This document shows positions 14,060 through 16,981 of a stretch of 16,981 nt of DNA, piece after piece; position 1 is the first letter of the stretch; every line of letters starts with the position of its first letter. Both the position numbers and the translations under genes were made by a program. Source of the stretch: Deltaproteobacteria bacterium (GTDB lineage Bacteria > Desulfobacterota > Deferrimicrobia > Deferrimicrobiales > Deferrimicrobiaceae); NCBI GenBank assembly GCA_025357175.1, contig JANXPS010000067.1, forward strand, positions 1-16,981, given 5' to 3'. The notes beneath the pieces were generated by a model. The model had not been told where the DNA came from. It searched no databases and saw only the letters and a program-made list of their open reading frames with translations.

Positions 14060-15919
14060 ATGCAACCTGAAGTCCAATCCGTTATCGGCACGCTGAGCCC
14101 CATCGCAGTTCTCGCCTTCGGCCTGTTCGTCCTGGGCACGCTGGGCATCACCTACTGGGCCGCCAAGCAGACCAAGACCGCCAGCCAGTTCTACGCTGCG
14201 GGCGGCGGCATCACCGGCTTCCAGAACGGGCTCGCGCTCGCGGGCGACTACATGTCGGCCGCGTCGTTCCTCGGGATCGCCGGCCTCGTGTCCACCAAGG
14301 GCTACGACGGCCTCATCTACTCGGTGGGCTGGCTCGTCGGCTGGCCGATCGTCATGTTCCTCATCTCCGAACCGCTCCGCAACCTCGGGAAGTACACCTT
14401 CTCCGACGTCGTCGCCTTCCGGCTGCAGCACCGGCCGATCAAGACCGCTGCCGCCATCGGCTCGCTGATCACGGTCATCTTCTACCTGATCGCCCAGATG
14501 GTCGGCGCCGGCACGCTCATCAAGCTGATGTTCAACCTGCCCTACGAACTGGCGCTCGTCCTCGTCGGCACGCTGATGATCTGCTACGTGCTCTTCGGCG
14601 GCATGCTCGCCACCACCTGGGTCCAGATCATCAAGGCGTGCCTGCTCCTCGGCGGCGCCACGATCCTCGTCTTCATGGCCATGTCGAAGCTCGGCTTCAG
14701 CTATCCCGAGCTGTTCAACCAGGCCTCGAAGCTTCCGACCGTCCCGGGTCTCCCCGACGGCCAGAAGTTCCTCGAGCCGGGCGGCCTCGTCACAAGCCCG
14801 ATCGAGGCGTTCTCGCTGGGCCTCGCCCTCATGTTCGGCACCGCCGGCCTGCCGCACATCCTCATGCGCTTCTTCACGGTGCCCGATGCCAAGCAGGCGC
14901 GCAAGTCGGTGTTCATCGCGACGGGCTTCATCGGCTACTTCTACATCCTCACCGTCACCATCGGCTTCTCCGCCGCGGTGCTCGTCGGCCGCAACGTCAT
15001 CATCGGCATCGACAAGGGCGGCAACATGGCCGCGCTCGCGCTCGCCGAAAATCTCGGCGGTGCCATGTTCCTCGGCTTCCTCGCCGCGGTCGCCTTCGCG
15101 ACCATCCTCGCGGTCGTCGCCGGCCTGACGCTCGCGGGCGCCTCGGCGCTGTCGCACGACCTCTACGTCGGCGTCTTCCGCCACGGCGTCTCCTCCGAAA
15201 AGGAAGAGATGAAAGTCGCCAAGGGCGCCACGGTCGGCCTCGGCATCACCGCCGTGCTGCTCGCGCTCGCCTTCAAGGGGCAAAACGTCGCCTTCATGGT
15301 CGGTCTCGCCTTCGTCGTCGCGGCCAGCGCCAACTTCCCGGCGCTGATCATGTCGATCACGTGGAAGCGCTTCACCACGGCCGGCGCGGTCGCCAGCATC
15401 TACACCGGGCTCATCCTGGCCGTCGGGCTGATCGCCTTCTCCCCGACCGTCTACGAGGAAGTGTTCCAGGGGGCGGCGTTCAAGGACGCCGCTGCGGCAG
15501 CCGCCAAGGTCACCATGATCGAGAAAATCGCCAAGGACCCGGTCAAGTCGCTTGCGGACCTCCAGGTCAAGGTCGAGAAGCTTCGCGGCAAGGTCGCCAA
15601 CCCGGCCCTCAACCCCGACAAGCTCAAGGAAGCCCAGAAGGATCTCGCGGGCGCCGAGGGCAACATCAAGATGATCACCGACAACACGCTCATGGCGACG
15701 CTCGACGCCGCCAAGGCCAAGAAGGCCGAGACCGAATCCGGCATCACGCGGGCTCCCTACAAGATGAAGAACCCGGGCGTCTACTCGATGGGGGGCGCGT
15801 TCCTCATGGGCATCCTCGTTTCCCTCTTCAAGCGTGAAGAGGAAGCCGAGATCAAGTTCGAAGCCGAGAAGGTCCGTACCTACATCGGCATCGGCGCGGA
15901 AGGCGCAGCCAGCCACTAA
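14060..15919 (+). CDS. actP: ActP-like sodium:acetate symporter with C-terminal insertion
   Basis: The 619-residue member of the sodium:solute symporter family imports acetate or similar short monocarboxylates. Typical blocks are AAGGGITGFQNGLALAGDYM (residues ~48-67), SAASFLGIAGL, TTWVQIIKA and GLALMFGTAGLPHILMRFFTVPD (given as GLALMFGTAGLPH and ILMRFFTVPD). E. coli ActP has about 549 residues. The extra length comes from residues ~466-565, between FSPTV and NPGVYS, which are charged and rich in Ala/Lys/Glu and probably form a coiled coil in the loop before the last membrane helix. GGGGTGAT precedes ATG 14060 by about 5 nt. The DUF485 partner lies directly upstream and a strong hairpin directly downstream. 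Acetate as substrate is inferred from the family. Confidence 0.9.
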   Translation: MQPEVQSVIGTLSPIAVLAFGLFVLGTLGITYWAAKQTKTASQFYAAGGGITGFQNGLALAGDYMSAASFLGIAGLVSTKGYDGLIYSVGWLVGWPIVMFLISEPLRNLGKYTFSDVVAFRLQHRPIKTAAAIGSLITVIFYLIAQMVGAGTLIKLMFNLPYELALVLVGTLMICYVLFGGMLATTWVQIIKACLLLGGATILVFMAMSKLGFSYPELFNQASKLPTVPGLPDGQKFLEPGGLVTSPIEAFSLGLALMFGTAGLPHILMRFFTVPDAKQARKSVFIATGFIGYFYILTVTIGFSAAVLVGRNVIIGIDKGGNMAALALAENLGGAMFLGFLAAVAFATILAVVAGLTLAGASALSHDLYVGVFRHGVSSEKEEMKVAKGATVGLGITAVLLALAFKGQNVAFMVGLAFVVAASANFPALIMSITWKRFTTAGAVASIYTGLILAVGLIAFSPTVYEEVFQGAAFKDAAAAAAKVTMIEKIAKDPVKSLADLQVKVEKLRGKVANPALNPDKLKEAQKDLAGAEGNIKMITDNTLMATLDAAKAKKAETESGITRAPYKMKNPGVYSMGGAFLMGILVSLFKREEEAEIKFEAEKVRTYIGIGAEGAASH

Positions 15920-15931
15920 GCGTCAACCGCA

Positions 15932-15989
15932 ACAGCCACGAAACGCGACGGCCGGGAGGGCAACCTCCCGGCCGTTCGCGTTTGGCTGT
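15932..15989 (+). terminator. Long nested hairpin terminator after actP
   Basis: A 58-nt inverted repeat starts 13 nt after the actP stop codon. Its core is CGGCCGGGAGG-GCAA-CCTCCCGGCCG with a GNRA tetraloop. It extends by AAACGCGA/TCGCGTTT across one unpaired T, then by ACAGCC/GGCTGT across a 3-nt bulge, about 25 pairs in all. No T-run follows, so it may act as a terminator together with Rho or mainly as a 3'-end stabiliser. Confidence 0.8.
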
Positions 15990-16068
15990 CATTCGCGGAA
16001 ACGCGTCAACCGACACCCCGATTATTTCCTCGTAACGCGGCGGGACCGGACGGTCTCGGCCAATGGCT

Positions 16069-16412
16069 CCCGGCTAGCGCCACGCGGGGGCCCCTTCCCG
16101 GGGGACGACTTGCCGGCCCATCCCTGGCCCGTCTGCGTCTCCATACCCCTCGCGGCCCCATCCATGGTGCCTAAACCTGCTCGGGGCACAGGCCCCCGTC
16201 CAGGGACCCCCGCTTAGGCGTACGCCGGGGAGCGTGTAAGCCTCGGTGAACGGGAGCGGACCGCTTCTTCGTGACAGGGCAACGTGCTCCGCGTGAGGAC
16301 CGCGCCCGGTTCTCCGCTTCGCAACCTCCGTTCACTTGGCATCCATGCCAAGTTCTCTGCCATGTCCCTCGCTTTCGCCATCCAGCTTCGCGAGGGCCAT
16401 AAGGCCGCCGAA
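16069..16412 (-). repeat. Hairpin array, left copy (reads GGA-loops on the minus strand)
   Basis: On the minus strand, from the inner end, it carries these hairpins: (d) 16366-16396, stem CCCTCGC/GCGAGGG enclosing TGGATGG; (c) 16334-16353, arms ACTTGGC/GCCAAGT around ATGGAT; (b) 16154-16171, GGCACC/GGGGCC around ATGGAT with one mismatch; (a) 16115-16129, GGCC/GGCC around AGGGATG. It aligns by eye with the right copy through shared blocks such as CGTGCTCCG and CCCGGTT. It has about 45 nt extra between hairpins b and c. It is either a structured repeat or a small RNA gene; I found no promoter. Confidence 0.6.
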
Positions 16413-16628
16413 TGAACCGGCAATCCAAACGGCTCAATTCATTGGCCGAGCACGGCAAGCAAGGTTCCGTGGAATTGGATCCGATCGAGAATCCGGCAAT
16501 ACGGTGTCAGGATCTTGCCCTTGTCATCATCACGGCATTCCGCCTGGACCGCCTTCGGGAAATCTTCCCCGTAACCTTCGGTCGCCGTGCTTCGTTTCCC
16601 GGGGTTGGCCGTTCGGGTTCCCGCACTA

Positions 16629-16931
16629 TCGGGCAGCCATATTGGTCTCGCGGAGCCAGGATGGCGGGAGCGAGACCAATGGCAGTGACAGCGTGCATGG
16701 ATGCACGCCGAGCGAAGGTTGCGTGCGGGAAAACCGGGCGGCCCATTGCACGGAGCACGATGCCCGGCGTGAGGCGTAGCGCGGGGTGTCCCCTGAGGAG
16801 GCGTGTCCCCCGAGCGTTGTGAAGTGCCATGGATGGCACCGCGCGCGGGGAACCGAGGTGCCGCGAAGGAATGGATTCCTGAGCAAGCCGTCCGATCGAA
16901 GGGGATACCCCGCTACGCCGGAAAGCCGGGT
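16629..16931 (+). repeat. Hairpin array, right copy (reads GGA-loops on the plus strand)
   Basis: In order it carries: (d) 16641-16680, stem ATTGGTCTCGC/GCGAGACCAAT enclosing an inner hairpin GCCAGGATGGC (16655-16665); (c) 16691-16708, GCGTGC/GCACGC around ATGGAT; (b) 16824-16839, GTGCC/GGCAC around ATGGAT; (a) 16867-16880, AGGA/TCCT around ATGGAT. The loops keep ATGGAT or AGGAT while the stems differ from the left copy yet stay paired. Multiple GGA-in-loop hairpins are the hallmark of CsrA/RsmA-binding small RNAs, but a dispersed repeat family is equally possible. No clear promoter or terminator is visible. Confidence 0.6.
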
Positions 16932-16981
16932 GTTGCGGTTCTTTGCGGGGCACGCGGAGACGGGAACGAAACCGGCGCAGA

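Larger units (their letters stand above)
15990..16981. other. ~1-kb region without a convincing gene, filled with structured repeats
   Basis: Several open frames exist on both strands, but they are short, overlap each other, lack ribosome-binding sites and give Arg/Pro/Ser-rich products without recognisable domains. Instead the region holds many inverted repeats, arranged as two inverted copies of one array (16069-16412 and 16629-16931) around a ~215-bp spacer (16413-16628) with no feature I recognise. The stretches 15990-16068 and 16932-16981 show nothing definite. Confidence 0.7.

Noticed and set aside
13964..15916. Minus-strand 650-codon open frame opposite actP
   Set aside because: The product is an Asp/Glu/Arg/Gly-rich shadow of the symporter gene with no domains.
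16412..16822. Plus-strand 136-codon frame (starting MNRQSKRLNS) in the 3' region
   Set aside because: It runs from the spacer into the right hairpin array, lacks a Shine-Dalgarno and shows no family resemblance.

Overview
The window is GC-rich DNA from what looks like a strictly or facultatively anaerobic deltaproteobacterium of the Geobacter/Desulfuromonas type. The evidence is gene content: a six-subunit membrane complex resembling hydrogenase 4 whose catalytic subunit lacks the Ni-Fe ligands (an 'Ehr'-like complex), a selenophosphate synthetase that appears to be a selenoprotein itself, and a DUF485-plus-ActP acetate uptake pair. The taxonomic call is inference from gene content and style; I could run no search.

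Layout. (1) 1-1856: the 3' part of a glutamine-hydrolysing asparagine synthase, cut by the window edge just after its N-terminal catalytic Cys. (2) 2002-2655: a small protein joining a helix-turn-helix domain to a PTS EIIA(Ntr)-type domain. (3) 2677-12259: the Ehr-like locus. Two paralogous HyfB-type proton-channel genes are divergently transcribed from a short AT-rich spacer; the right-hand one leads an operon of HyfC-, HyfE-, HyfF-, HyfG/HycE- and (ferredoxin + HyfI/NuoB)-like subunits. A ~200-bp palindromic element sits between the last two genes, and its right arm carries the ribosome-binding site and start codon of the last gene. (4) 12246-13370, minus strand: selD, converging on and overlapping the operon by 14 bp. 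Its true start lies 63 bp upstream of the apparent open frame, because an in-frame TGA (Sec18) followed by a SECIS-like hairpin interrupts it. (5) 13531-15989: a promoter, a leader with a possible 15-codon peptide, a DUF485 gene, an actP-like symporter gene with a ~100-residue charged insertion, and a strong hairpin terminator. (6) 15990-16981: about 1 kb with no convincing gene. It holds two diverged, inverted copies of an array of four hairpins, nearly all displaying GGA (mostly ATGGAT) in the loop, with stem changes that compensate between the copies.

How the parts may work together. The Ehr-like complex has ion-pumping membrane subunits, an Fe-S electron-input subunit and a catalytic-like large subunit without Ni-Fe cysteines, so it probably couples an electron transfer other than H2 turnover to ion translocation. 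The acetate-uptake pair would feed carbon and electrons to such a metabolism, and SelD supplies selenophosphate for selenoproteins. The terminal hairpin arrays are the part least explained by known genes. They could be CsrA/RsmA-binding small RNAs or a structured repeat family.
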